A stretch of DNA of 38,241 nt from Fibrobacter sp. UWH6. GTDB taxonomy: Bacteria; Fibrobacterota; Fibrobacteria; Fibrobacterales; Fibrobacteraceae. Shown here in pieces: positions 26,230 to 35,136 of the stretch. Made by a program: the position numbers and the translations under genes. Positions within the stretch are counted from its first letter, which is position 1. Each line of letters begins with the position of its first letter. Location: assembly GCF_900142465.1 (NCBI RefSeq), contig NZ_FRAX01000026.1, positions 1 through 38,241 of the forward strand, read 5' to 3'. The notes beneath the pieces were generated by a model. It did no database searches. It saw only the letters and a list, made by a program, of their open reading frames with translations, and was not told where the DNA came from.

Positions 26230-26715
26230 TTAAGCCTCCTTAGCCTTACGCAGAGAGTTCTTCTTGACCTTAGCAGGCTTCGGGAGACCCTGAGCGATCT
26301 TTTCCTTGCGAGTGAGGGGCTTGTTCTGAGCCTTCTGCTTAGCAAGGGCAGCCACGCGAGCGCGGTTGCGGGTAATAACTTGAGGTTCAACAGTTGCGGA
26401 TTCTGCGCCGGAGCGAATTTCCGTTACGAGCACCTCGGTATAGCCCTGACGATGACCGTTACGACGTTCGTAACGAGTACGACGCTTCTTCTTGAACACG
26501 ATAATGGTATCGTATTTGCCGTGGTCGAGAACTTCAACCTTGACGGAAGCATCATTCAGGACAGGGGTGCCGATTTGCACTTCTTTTCCTGCGAAAAGAA
26601 GAACGGACTTGAGCTCCAGTTCGGAACCAACAGCTGCGTCGAGGGTCGGAACCTTGTAGGTCTTGCCGAGTTCGACTTTATACTGGAAACCACCTGTTTC
26701 AACAATAGAATACAT
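26230..26715 (-). CDS. rplU: Ribosomal protein bL21 with a basic C-terminal extension
   Basis: 161 residues. The first ~102 are a complete bL21 (MYSIVETGGFQYKVELG, FKKKRRTRYERRNGHRQ, TEI). About 58 further residues are Lys/Ala/Arg-rich and not part of the usual ~103-residue protein. AAGGA is well placed before the ATG. First gene of the rplU-rpmA operon. Confidence 0.95.
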   Translation of the reverse strand: MYSIVETGGFQYKVELGKTYKVPTLDAAVGSELELKSVLLFAGKEVQIGTPVLNDASVKVEVLDHGKYDTIIVFKKKRRTRYERRNGHRQGYTEVLVTEIRSGAESATVEPQVITRNRARVAALAKQKAQNKPLTRKEKIAQGLPKPAKVKKNSLRKAKEA

Positions 26716-26748
26716 TTTGTAATCCTTTTTAAGTTGCTATTGGGACCA

Positions 26749-26779
26749 CAAATTTAGCAACGCCGTCAAAAAAATTAAA
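26749..26779 (-). promoter_or_regulatory. Possible rplU promoter
   Basis: TTTAAT (26779-26774), 17-bp spacer, TAAATT (26756-26751), extended to TAAATTTG, about 35 bases upstream of the ATG. The -35 match is weak. Confidence 0.4.
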
Positions 26780-26872
26780 GGGTTTATCCACAGAAAATGA
26801 ACATATTTTTAAAAATTTGCGGTACCATCCCGAAAATCCCCCCTTTTTAGCCCCTCCTTCGCCTAACAATCG

Positions 26873-26903
26873 TTGTTCGCCGCCCATTATTTTCCTAACT
26901 TTG
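26873..26903 (+). promoter_or_regulatory. Promoter of the GH2-like gene
   Basis: TTGTTC (26873-26878), 17-bp spacer and TAACTT (26896-26901), extended to TAACTTTG. The start would be near 26908, leaving a 24-base leader that carries AAAGGA. Confidence 0.55.
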
Positions 26904-26931
26904 CCCCCGTATAACTATAAAGGACCCTCAA

Positions 26932-29781
26932 ATGAGTAAGATAATGAGTCTAAATGGCGACTGGCAGATGCTCTGGGATACCGAAGACACCGGTATTTCC
27001 AACCGCTGGTACGCAACTTATCCGGCAAACACTGAAACTGTCCAGGTTCCCCACGTCTGGGAACGCGCATTCGACAAGTTTTTGATGTCCCAGGACTGCG
27101 CTTACTATTTCAAACGTTTCACCATCGAAGATGAAAAGCAGGTGACCAAGCGTATTTTCCTGCATTTCGACCGTATCGCAACTCATGCAACTGTCTGGCT
27201 GAACGGCAAGTTGCTGGGCACCCACTTCGGCGCCTACACTCCTTTCGAATTTGAAACACAGAAGGCCCTGAAGATCGGCGAAGAAAACGTGCTCTGCGTA
27301 CGCGTTGCCAACATGGGCGCCGCCAACAGCCGTATCGACTTCGGCCGCGAATCCAAGGAAGGCGCAGACGACCGTTTTGCCCATCCTAGCGAAATGCCCG
27401 TCGGCCTCCCCTGGAACCAGTACCCCTTTGGCGGTATCTATGGCGATGTAAGCCTGGTTCTCGGTACTGCAGCCTTCATTTCTGACGTTCACGTGGAACC
27501 GGACCTGGACCAGGACCGCATCGCCTGCGAAGTCAGCTTCAACAACCCCCGTGGCTTCCAGACCCGTCTCCGCGTTCTCATGAAGAATCCGGCAGGCGAA
27601 GTCTACGAACACTTCATCAATAACATCAAGCTGGACAAGGAAAACGCCACCCAGCGCTACGTGTTCGAAGTGAAGGAACTGAAGAGAGACAAGTTCCAGT
27701 GGAGCCCCGACCACCCCAACGTTTTCGCCATCGAATTCCAGATGGAAATCAAGGCCGCCAAGGAAAAGGACGGCAAGGAAATCAAGCGTCCCGAATATGC
27801 CTTCCCCGTCGTCCGCACCTTCGGCTTCCGCAAGTTCGACTGCCTTAAGGGCGACTATTACCTGAACGACCAGATTCTCAAGATCCAGGGCGTCAGCTAC
27901 AACCAGCAGTGGAGCGAAGGCGGTCTCTGGACCGACAACAACCCCAAGTTGGAAAAGGACCTGATGGCCGTCAAGGAAGCAGGCTTCAACGCCATCCGTT
28001 CTTGCGGCGCACCTCTGACCGAGGCAGCCCTGAACATCTGCGACAAGATCGGTTTGATCGTCTTCCAGGAATTCCCCATCCACACCATGCGTTCCACCCC
28101 CCAGGGTCTGGAAATCGCCAAGAAGCTGATTAACGACCTGATCAAGGAACAGCACAACCACCCCTGTATCGGTGTGTGGGTCCTGGGTTCCGAAAACGGC
28201 ACCTTCCTGCTGCAGAACGGCAACAAGATGCTGAACGCCATCGGCCCCGTAGACATGACCCGCCCGGTAATCAGCAACCTGAACAGTATCTACCTGGATA
28301 ACGAAGGCAACTTCCGCAAGGATACCGGCAAGCTCCTGCCCGTTACCGTAGACCGCATTTCTGCTTACGCAACGCTCCGCGTGAACCCCCGCATGAGCCC
28401 CAGCGCCACCTACACCCACTACCTGGCCCACAGCTTCGACCGCGACAACGAAGAGCTGATGGTTCCGGATGCAGGTCTTGGCGACGCTCACTTCCAGGAC
28501 GAAGAAGAAAACGTAGCACAGGATATCTCCAACAAGATGCTGGTGACCCTGAAGAACCACACCCTTCTTCCCAAGGATGCAACCACCATCAAGGGTCCCC
28601 GTTGCACCAAGAACCAGAAGGCCGTCAAGACTTTCGTCAAGTCCATCGAAAACTTTGTGGAAAGCGACCTTTCTGTATGGAAGTCTTACAGGGACTTCTG
28701 CAGCGACGTAAACGGCATTGGCCTCAAGAGCAAGCTGGACCAGGTCAGCGCCTTCCAGAGCAACCCCCAGATTTCCGGTTTCTTCCTGGATCAGTGGGCA
28801 GACTGCAGCACCGACTTCTGCGGTATCAATGACGAAAACCGCGTAAGCAAGGGCTTCGAAGATTTCACCAAGGAAATCACCACCCCCAGCCGCGCTCTTG
28901 TCAGCGAACTGGAACACGTGGTCGCCCCCCAGAGCGAAATCAGCTTCCAGATTACCCTCCTGAACAACAAGCGTCTCGAAGAAGTTTCTGTAGAAGTCAA
29001 GCTGCTGGACGCCAAGGGCAAGGAAATTTCTAGCCAGACTATGGAACCGGAAGAACCGGCCGGCAAGACCAGCTTGACTCAGCTGGGCATCTGCACCATG
29101 ATGGCCCCCCGCAATGAGGGCAAGTACCAGCTGCAGATTACCCTGCTGGACAACGGCAACACCATCCATACGTCTACAGAAGACTTGATCGTTATCGACC
29201 AGGCCGATGTACGTTCCGCCATGAAGAAGGTCTGCTTCCTGGACGAAAGCGAAGAATCCAGCGACGCACTGGCCGCACTCTCCGGCAAGGAACCCATCAT
29301 CTTTACCGCAAACCTCAGCTCCTGGCCCGATGAAATTCTGGACAAGCTAATCGACGTGGTCAAGAACGGCGGCAAGACCTTGCTGCTTTCTGACATGACC
29401 CAGGACGACATCGACTTCCTGAACCAGAGCCACCATTTCGACAGCAACATTGAATCTCACTGGAGCACCGGTGCCAACGAAATGAGCCTCCACTACCTGC
29501 CCAAGGGTTCCGCCCTGGCATCCGTATTTGGAGAAACCGCAGTTCTGGACCACAACGCCGCAGCGGTTATGCCCAGCATTTCCCTGAACGAACTGCCCGG
29601 CGCACAGGTGTTCGCACGTTCCGTCTCCCTGAAGGAAGGCGAAGTGAAGACCGGTTGCGACCTGCAGCTCTACCCCTTCGGTAAGGGTAAGATCATGTTC
29701 AACCAGTTCAACGTCTTCGAAGGTCTTGAAACCAACGCCCTCGCCGACGCACTGTTCACCAAGATCGTGGAACTGCTGTAA
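26932..29781 (+). CDS. Glycoside hydrolase family 2-like protein with atypical active site
   Basis: 949 residues with no signal peptide, so probably cytoplasmic. Domain order fits GH2: jelly-roll sugar-binding domain (1-180, NGDWQMLWD, HFDRIATHATVWLNGKLLGTHFGAYTPFEF), immunoglobulin-like domain (180-300), and a TIM barrel from about 300 (DYYLNDQILKIQGVSYNQQW, FNAIRSCGAP, NHPCIGVWVLGSEN). Known GH2 enzymes act on beta-galactosides, beta-glucuronides or beta-mannosides. Where GH2 has W-S-L-G-N-E, this protein has W-V-L-G-S-E421. Where the nucleophile E-F/Y-G is expected, about 90 residues on, it reads V-P-D513-A-G. A ~350-residue C-terminal region is unassigned. AAAGGA precedes the ATG; the gene is monocistronic and ends in a terminator. 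Activity is uncertain. Confidence 0.8.
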   Translation: MSKIMSLNGDWQMLWDTEDTGISNRWYATYPANTETVQVPHVWERAFDKFLMSQDCAYYFKRFTIEDEKQVTKRIFLHFDRIATHATVWLNGKLLGTHFGAYTPFEFETQKALKIGEENVLCVRVANMGAANSRIDFGRESKEGADDRFAHPSEMPVGLPWNQYPFGGIYGDVSLVLGTAAFISDVHVEPDLDQDRIACEVSFNNPRGFQTRLRVLMKNPAGEVYEHFINNIKLDKENATQRYVFEVKELKRDKFQWSPDHPNVFAIEFQMEIKAAKEKDGKEIKRPEYAFPVVRTFGFRKFDCLKGDYYLNDQILKIQGVSYNQQWSEGGLWTDNNPKLEKDLMAVKEAGFNAIRSCGAPLTEAALNICDKIGLIVFQEFPIHTMRSTPQGLEIAKKLINDLIKEQHNHPCIGVWVLGSENGTFLLQNGNKMLNAIGPVDMTRPVISNLNSIYLDNEGNFRKDTGKLLPVTVDRISAYATLRVNPRMSPSATYTHYLAHSFDRDNEELMVPDAGLGDAHFQDEEENVAQDISNKMLVTLKNHTLLPKDATTIKGPRCTKNQKAVKTFVKSIENFVESDLSVWKSYRDFCSDVNGIGLKSKLDQVSAFQSNPQISGFFLDQWADCSTDFCGINDENRVSKGFEDFTKEITTPSRALVSELEHVVAPQSEISFQITLLNNKRLEEVSVEVKLLDAKGKEISSQTMEPEEPAGKTSLTQLGICTMMAPRNEGKYQLQITLLDNGNTIHTSTEDLIVIDQADVRSAMKKVCFLDESEESSDALAALSGKEPIIFTANLSSWPDEILDKLIDVVKNGGKTLLLSDMTQDDIDFLNQSHHFDSNIESHWSTGANEMSLHYLPKGSALASVFGETAVLDHNAAAVMPSISLNELPGAQVFARSVSLKEGEVKTGCDLQLYPFGKGKIMFNQFNVFEGLETNALADALFTKIVELL

Positions 29782-29807
29782 TAGCGAAAAGCAAACAGGT
29801 TAAAGCT

Positions 29808-29842
29808 AAAAGGCCGCGGATACACTCCGCGGTCTTTTATTT
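29808..29842 (+). terminator. Terminator of the GH2-like gene
   Basis: GGCCGCGGA-TACAC-TCCGCGGTC followed by TTTTATTTTAT. Confidence 0.88.
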
Positions 29843-29881
29843 TATATAAAATTAGCGGGACCGACCCGCTTACCTATAAAT

Positions 29882-29994
29882 AAAAAAGACTCGGTGCCTT
29901 ATGAGAGAGAAGGCAAGCACCGAGTCTAAACACCCAAGTCCGATACCCTGGCGACTACCCGTTAATGTCGCGAGTAAAAACAAACCTGTATTGA
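29882..29994 (-). ncRNA. Candidate small RNA upstream of proA
   Basis: On the minus strand a TATACT box (30006-30001) would start an RNA of about 113 bases near 29994. It can form a GCGAC/GTCGC hairpin (29971-29951), a small CAGG/CTTG hairpin, and a 10-bp terminator stem GACTCGGTGC/GCACCGAGTC followed by TTTTTT (29926-29882). Flanking genes are both on the plus strand, so neither explains a minus-strand terminator here. No known RNA family was recognised. The -35 match (TTGCTT, 15-bp spacing) is poor, and a riboswitch role for proA would need the other strand. It has no convincing open frame. Confidence 0.5.
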
Positions 29995-30065
29995 TTTCAA
30001 AGTATACTTTTTTACTACAAAAAGCAAGCAGTTTTCCCAAAATTCCAAGCGAAGAATATTCCAAC

Positions 30066-30095
30066 TTGGACGATGGCCGTCGCGATAGCTATATT
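30066..30095 (+). promoter_or_regulatory. proA promoter, predicted to give a leaderless mRNA
   Basis: TTGGAC (30066-30071), 18-bp spacer, TATATT (30090-30095). The expected start falls on or within a base or two of the A of the proA ATG at 30102. Confidence 0.5.
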
Positions 30096-30101
30096 TACAG
30101 C

Positions 30102-31376
30102 ATGAACACTGTCGATTTAGAGAAATATTCCGACCTTCTGGCCCAAAACGCCCGCAAGGCAAGCAAGAAAATCCGCACCCTCAGCGCAGAGACCCGCAGT
30201 AAGGTTCTGGCCCGCGTGGCAGAACTGCTCCGCGCAAGCAAGCCGGAAATTCTCGCCGCAAACAAGCTGGACACCGACGCCGCCCAGGGTAAGATTAGCG
30301 ACTCCATGCTGGACCGTCTGACTTTGAATGACGCCCGCATCGAATCCATGGCCAAGGGTGCCGAAGAGATCGCCGCCTTCGCTGACCCGCTGAACAAGGT
30401 TCTGGAAGCCCGCGAACTGAAGAACGGAATCAAGATCAGCCGCGTGGCAGTGCCTATCGGCTCCGTGTTCTTTATTTTCGAAAGCCGCCCCAACGTGACC
30501 ATCGACGGGGCATGCCTCTGCTTTAAGGCGGGAAACGCCGTGATTCTCCGTGGCGGCAAGGAATCCATCAACAGCGCTAAGTGTCTGGCTGATATCTTCC
30601 GCAAGGCCCTCACCGAAAATGGCGTTGACGAAGATGCCGTCCAGCTGGTAACGGAATCCAGCCACGACTTGGTCAGCATGCTGTTGCAGCGCAACGACTG
30701 CATAGACCTGGTGATTCCCCGCGGTGGCGAACGCCTGATCCGCGCCGTTGTGGACCAGAGCAAGATTCCTGTCATCAAGCACTTTAACGGTATCTGCCAC
30801 GTTTATGTGGACAAGTCCGCCGACATCGCAAAGGCAGAGAACATCCTGATCAACGCCAAGACACAGCGCACCGGCGTATGCAACGCCATGGAATGCGTCC
30901 TGTTTGACAAGGCCCTCCCCTCCTCCGACGTGAAGCGTCTTGTGGAAGCCCTCACCAGCCGCGGCGTAGAACTGTTCGGTAACGCCGACGCCCAGAAGCG
31001 TCTGGAAGGCATCACCAACGTCACCGATATCGGCGACGAAGCCAACTACCACACCGAATACCTGGCATTGAAGGCCAGCGTCAAGTTCGTTGAAAATGTA
31101 GAAGAAGCCGCCGACCATATCGAAAAGTACAGCAGCCGCCACACCGAAGCCGTGGTTGCCGAAGACACAAGCGTGCAGGACTACTTTGTGGCCAACGTGG
31201 ATTCCAGCAGCGTCATGGTGAACGCCAGCACCCGTTTTGCAGACGGCGGCGAATACGGCCTTGGCGCCGAAGTGGGCATTTCCACCGACAAGCTCCACGC
31301 CCGTGGCCCCATGGGCGTTGAAAGCCTCTGCACCTACAAGTGGGTGCTCCGTGGCGAAGGCCAAGTCCGCGGTTAA
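30102..31376 (+). CDS. proA: Glutamate-5-semialdehyde dehydrogenase (gamma-glutamyl phosphate reductase)
   Basis: 424 residues, normal length; reduces gamma-glutamyl phosphate with NADPH in proline synthesis. GSVFFIFESRPNVTIDGACLCFKAGNAVILRGGKE is the typical cofactor-binding part, and the catalytic Cys lies in AKTQRTGVCNAMECVLFD. The C-terminal ARGPMGVESLCTYKW is also characteristic. The ATG at 30102 is chosen because family similarity begins at LEKYSDLLAQNARKASK; the frame is open further upstream (to 29901), but that stretch lies in the candidate RNA region. No Shine-Dalgarno is seen, which fits a leaderless transcript. proB is not in the window. Confidence 0.95.
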   Translation: MNTVDLEKYSDLLAQNARKASKKIRTLSAETRSKVLARVAELLRASKPEILAANKLDTDAAQGKISDSMLDRLTLNDARIESMAKGAEEIAAFADPLNKVLEARELKNGIKISRVAVPIGSVFFIFESRPNVTIDGACLCFKAGNAVILRGGKESINSAKCLADIFRKALTENGVDEDAVQLVTESSHDLVSMLLQRNDCIDLVIPRGGERLIRAVVDQSKIPVIKHFNGICHVYVDKSADIAKAENILINAKTQRTGVCNAMECVLFDKALPSSDVKRLVEALTSRGVELFGNADAQKRLEGITNVTDIGDEANYHTEYLALKASVKFVENVEEAADHIEKYSSRHTEAVVAEDTSVQDYFVANVDSSSVMVNASTRFADGGEYGLGAEVGISTDKLHARGPMGVESLCTYKWVLRGEGQVRG

Positions 31377-31384
31377 TAGCAAAC

Positions 31385-31427
31385 GTCATTCTGAGCGAAG
31401 ATGCAAAAGCATCGAAGCGAAGAATCC
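31385..31427. repeat. REP-like element between proA and hisI
   Basis: Begins GTCATTCTGAGCGAAG and ends GAAGAATCC with an inner GATGC-AAAA-GCATC hairpin. It is a relative, in the opposite orientation, of the elements after the Rpn genes. Confidence 0.5.
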
Positions 31428-31445
31428 AAAAAAAAAGGATTCAAA

Positions 31446-31796
31446 ATGAAATTTGAAGATATCATGAAAGAAGTGAAGTTCGAAGTGGAAGTAGACGGAG
31501 TGATGCTGGCCCCCGCTATCGTTCAGGATGCAGACAAGGGTGACGTTCTCATGATGGCATGGATGAACGAGGAAGCCCTCCGCCGCACACAGGAATGTGG
31601 CGAAATGGTATTCTGGAGCCGTAGCCGCAAGGAATACTGGCACAAGGGCGACACCAGCGGAAATGTCATGACCGTCGTGGAATGGGCCACCGACTGCGAT
31701 AGCGACGCCTTGCTGTTCAAGGTCCGTATGCAGGGGCCGCAAGTGGCTTGCCACACAGGAGCCCGCAGCTGCTTCTTCAAGGTCTGCGAAAAATAG
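31446..31796 (+). CDS. hisI: Phosphoribosyl-AMP cyclohydrolase
   Basis: 116 residues, matching the single-domain HisI, which opens the purine ring of PR-AMP (third step of histidine synthesis). Motifs: [30 protein letters not shown], the metal-binding D-C-D-x-D region and [10 protein letters not shown]. HisE is not fused. AAAAGG lies seven bases ahead of the ATG at 31446; an ATG at 31401 is rejected because it would read through the REP-like element. Zn and Mg cofactors are known for the family. Confidence 0.95.
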   Translation: MKFEDIMKEVKFEVEVDGVMLAPAIVQDADKGDVLMMAWMNEEALRRTQECGEMVFWSRSRKEYWHKGDTSGNVMTVVEWATDCDSDALLFKVRMQGPQVACHTGARSCFFKVCEK

Positions 31797-31834
31797 CGGA
31801 GAGTATAAAGGATAGAGGATAAAGGTTTTTTGTT

Positions 31835-32848
31835 TTGAGCAATCCCCCCCCATCATTCCTTGAATCCACTAGAAATAAAATCAAGCAAAACGGCTGGAAG
31901 CGATTGCTTCTTGCTGTTTCGGGCGGTCTGGACTCCATCTGCCTCGCCCACTTTTTTGTAACCCACAAAGCAGACCTCGGCATTGAATGGCTGGGAATTG
32001 CCCATGTGCATCATGGGCTGCGAGAAGGAACGGCAGATCGGGATGCTGAATTTGTTAAGGTTTTTGCCGCACAAAACCAGAGCCAATTTTTTTTAGGAAC
32101 GTTGGATGGAGAAGCGTTAAAAGCCGCAGAGGGTTCGTTAGAAAATAACGCACGGGATGCCCGCTATGATGCATTGCGGAAATTCGCCCACGAGAACCGC
32201 GCCGACGCCATCGTTACCGCCCACCACGCCGGAGACCAGGCGGAAACCGTGTACCTCAGGTTACGTCGCGGAGTAAGCCTGGCAGGATTGCAGGGCATCC
32301 AGAGCGTTCGCCTGCTAGCAACCGACACGGACCTCCCCCATGAAGCGGTTTTCCTTTACCGCCCCTTTCTTGACGTTTCCCGCAAGGAACTGCAGGAATA
32401 CGCCCGCGATAATAATCTGGACTGGTGTGAAGATGAAAGCAATTCCGACGTAAAGTTCACCCGCAACCAGATTCGGCACGAAGCACTCCCCACCCTAGAA
32501 AAATTGCATCCCGGGGCCACAAGTCAGCTGGTCCGGATTGCGTCAAAAACTGTTTCCGCCTACGAAAGGATCTTGACTATTGCAGACAAGCTATTCCTAC
32601 CGCTTGTCATTTCAAGGGATGACGGCCTTACCCTCGACACCAAAAAAGGAAAGATTTCCCTAAAGAATGGAATGGACGAAATTTTCCGTTTATGGCTGGA
32701 TCGTCAAGGCTACCGATTCCCCGTAGGAACCTTCAAGGGCAAGGCCCTGCTCAACGACATCAGGAACCTCTCTTACCGCACCCGATTCATCGAGAAAAAA
32801 CGCAATATTATCAGAATTTGCGAGAAGAAGGCCTCAGCAGACATTTAA
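31835..32848 (+). CDS. tilS: tRNA(Ile)-lysidine synthase TilS
   Basis: 337 residues, a short TilS with the ATP-pyrophosphatase domain and a reduced C-terminal part. The P-loop SGGLDS is at 29-34; H-V-H-H-G-L-R and ADAIVTAHHAGDQAETVYLRLRRG are the other signature motifs. The enzyme converts cytidine 34 of tRNA-Ile(CAU) to lysidine and is essential in most bacteria. The only usable start is TTG at 31835, as no ATG or GTG lies near the family start and a TAA precedes it. A run of eight C's follows four codons later. Confidence 0.93.
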   Translation: MSNPPPSFLESTRNKIKQNGWKRLLLAVSGGLDSICLAHFFVTHKADLGIEWLGIAHVHHGLREGTADRDAEFVKVFAAQNQSQFFLGTLDGEALKAAEGSLENNARDARYDALRKFAHENRADAIVTAHHAGDQAETVYLRLRRGVSLAGLQGIQSVRLLATDTDLPHEAVFLYRPFLDVSRKELQEYARDNNLDWCEDESNSDVKFTRNQIRHEALPTLEKLHPGATSQLVRIASKTVSAYERILTIADKLFLPLVISRDDGLTLDTKKGKISLKNGMDEIFRLWLDRQGYRFPVGTFKGKALLNDIRNLSYRTRFIEKKRNIIRICEKKASADI

Positions 32849-32902
32849 TAATTTGTATTTTGTCGGTGTACGAAATTTTTTGAACTATTCTAAAGGGAAA
32901 GT

Positions 32903-35098
32903 ATGAGTCAACGCCCCGGCAAAAGTGGAAAGCCCACGCCCCCATACAAGAACAAGAACTTTATCATCCTTATCGTGATGATCCTGTTGCTATTCATTAT
33001 GTTCCCCCTGGCAGGGAAAAATGAAGAAGCCAACATGACCCGCACGGAATTCCTGGCCATGATGGGAGATTCCACCAAGGTCATTACGGAACTGAGCCTG
33101 CAGAAGACCAAGGATGGCATCATCATCGAAGGCGCCCGCGAAATGACTGCCGAAGAGCAGGCCGCCGCGAAAAAGAGTCAGAGCGTGATCGCCCGCTTCG
33201 CCAAGAACGAAGATACAGGCAAGACCAAGCATTTCGTCAGCCACATGCTGGACGTCACCAACGAGCAGATTACCGCCTGGGAAGTTTTCAAGGGAGTCAA
33301 GGTCAAGGTCATCCACGAAGAATCCTCCTGGATGGATACCCTGGTGGCATTCATGCCGGCAATCCTCCTGATTGTGTTCTTCTACTTTATGATGAGCCGT
33401 CAGATGGGCGGTGGCGGCAAGAACCCCTTCGCCTTCGGCAAGAGCCAGGCCCGCCAGCTGGACGTAAAGAAGAAGACCTTGTTTACCGACGTCGCAGGCT
33501 GTGACGAAGCCAAGCAGGACTTGCAGGAACTTGTAGAATTCCTTAAGGATCCCAAAAAGTTTGACGCACTTGGTGGACGTATCCCCAAGGGTGCATTGTT
33601 GGTAGGCCCTCCGGGTACCGGTAAGACTTTGCTGGCCCGCGCCGTTGCCGGCGAAGCTGGAGTCCCCTTCTTTAGCATGAGTGGTTCCGACTTCGTGGAA
33701 ATGTTCGTGGGCGTGGGTGCTAGCCGAGTCCGTGATCTTTTTGAAAACGGAAAGAAGAATGCTCCCTGTATTTTGTTCATCGATGAAATTGATGCCGTCG
33801 GTCGTCAGCGTGGTGCAGGCCTTGGTGGCGGACACGACGAACGCGAACAGACCTTGAACCAGTTGCTGGTGGAAATGGATGGCTTTACCGCCAACGAAGG
33901 CGTGATCCTCATTGCAGCCACCAACCGCCCCGATGTTCTGGACAAGGCTTTGCTCCGTCCGGGTCGTTTCGACCGTCAGATCGTAGTGGGACTGCCTGAC
34001 CTGAAGGGTCGTGAAGAAATTCTTCGCGTCCACCTGAAGAAGCGCAAGGTGCCTCTGGCAGACGATGTGGATATCAAGGCTGTTGCAAAGGGCACTCCGG
34101 GACTTGCCGGTGCAGACCTGGAAAACCTGGTGAACGAAGCCGCCTTGATGGCCGCCCGCTTCAACAACAAGAAGGTGACCATGCTGGACTTCGAGGAAGC
34201 CCGCGACAAGCTTTCTATGGGAGCGGAACGCAGAACCCTCCTCATGACCGACGAGGAAAAGCGCCATACCGCCTACCACGAAGCAGGCCACGCCCTTATG
34301 ACCTTGCTGTGCAAGCATTCCGACCCGCTGCACAAGATTACCATTATCCCCCGCGGTCGCGCCCTTGGCGTAACCATGAGCCTGCCGGAACGAGACCAGG
34401 TTTCTTACAGCCGCGAATACGCCGAAGAACGCATCATGATCATGATGTCCGGCCGTCTGGCAGAACTGGTATTCTTCAACCATCAGAGCACCGGCGCCTC
34501 CAACGATATCCAGCGCGCCACGGAACTGGCCCGCAAGATGGTGACCGAATGGGGCTTCGACGATGAAATCGGTCCTGTTTGCTATAGCCGCGCCGATGGC
34601 GAAGTGTTCCTGGGTCGCGAAATCAGCAAGCCTAAGGAAATGTCCGAAATGATGGCCCAGAAGATCGACCAGGCTGTTAACGGACTGATCAAGCGTCTGG
34701 ATGCAGAAGCCAAGAAGCTGATTGAAGAAAACAAGGACAAGCTGATCGACCTGGCCGAAGCCCTCTTCGAATTCGAAGTTCTGGACCGCGAAGAAATCGA
34801 CCGCGTCATGGCTGGCGAAAAGCTGGAAGGCACCAAGAAGAGCCGCCAGTACAAGGCCATGGAAGAAATGGCTGCCAAGAAGAAGGCCGAAGACACTCCG
34901 CCTCCCGACCCCGGTGCACAGCCTCCTGTTGCTCCCGCAAGTGACGCTCCCGTTGAAGCAGTGAAGCCTGCCCCGGCTACCGGTTCCGAAACCGCCAGCG
35001 ACAGCAGCTCCCAGTCCGCTGAAGTTCCAGCCGAAGCAGCCAAAGCCTCCGCTGAAACCACAGCCAGTGCAACTGCCGAAGCAAAAGAAGAAAACTAA
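32903..35098 (+). CDS. ftsH: ATP-dependent zinc metalloprotease FtsH
   Basis: 731 residues. Two membrane segments (20-37 and 147-164) flank a periplasmic domain. The AAA+ module has Walker A GPPGTGKT (235-242), Walker B LFIDEID (291-297) and the arginine fingers in RPGRFDR. The M41 protease has HEAGH (459-463). It degrades misfolded membrane and regulatory proteins. The last ~75 residues are Pro/Ala/Glu-rich and disordered-looking, longer than in E. coli. AAAGGGAAAG precedes the ATG. It follows tilS by 54 bases, a common gene order. Confidence 0.97.
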   Translation: MSQRPGKSGKPTPPYKNKNFIILIVMILLLFIMFPLAGKNEEANMTRTEFLAMMGDSTKVITELSLQKTKDGIIIEGAREMTAEEQAAAKKSQSVIARFAKNEDTGKTKHFVSHMLDVTNEQITAWEVFKGVKVKVIHEESSWMDTLVAFMPAILLIVFFYFMMSRQMGGGGKNPFAFGKSQARQLDVKKKTLFTDVAGCDEAKQDLQELVEFLKDPKKFDALGGRIPKGALLVGPPGTGKTLLARAVAGEAGVPFFSMSGSDFVEMFVGVGASRVRDLFENGKKNAPCILFIDEIDAVGRQRGAGLGGGHDEREQTLNQLLVEMDGFTANEGVILIAATNRPDVLDKALLRPGRFDRQIVVGLPDLKGREEILRVHLKKRKVPLADDVDIKAVAKGTPGLAGADLENLVNEAALMAARFNNKKVTMLDFEEARDKLSMGAERRTLLMTDEEKRHTAYHEAGHALMTLLCKHSDPLHKITIIPRGRALGVTMSLPERDQVSYSREYAEERIMIMMSGRLAELVFFNHQSTGASNDIQRATELARKMVTEWGFDDEIGPVCYSRADGEVFLGREISKPKEMSEMMAQKIDQAVNGLIKRLDAEAKKLIEENKDKLIDLAEALFEFEVLDREEIDRVMAGEKLEGTKKSRQYKAMEEMAAKKKAEDTPPPDPGAQPPVAPASDAPVEAVKPAPATGSETASDSSSQSAEVPAEAAKASAETTASATAEAKEEN

Positions 35099-35136
35099 AA
35101 ACTCTACCTCACACCTATCGACCACGAGAAGCATTT

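Noticed and set aside
26950-29169. 739-codon open frame on the minus strand opposite the GH2-like gene
   Set aside because: It mirrors a real gene with strong codon bias; its composition is that of an antisense shadow and no domain is recognisable.
29882-29926. Similarity of the hairpin (GGCACCGAGTC) to the tail of Cas9 tracrRNA
   Set aside because: There is no Cas9 gene, CRISPR repeat or anti-repeat in the window; a short chance match in a terminator stem.
32990-35134. 714-codon open frame on the minus strand opposite ftsH
   Set aside because: ftsH is unmistakable on the plus strand; the opposite frame has no motif or ribosome binding site.
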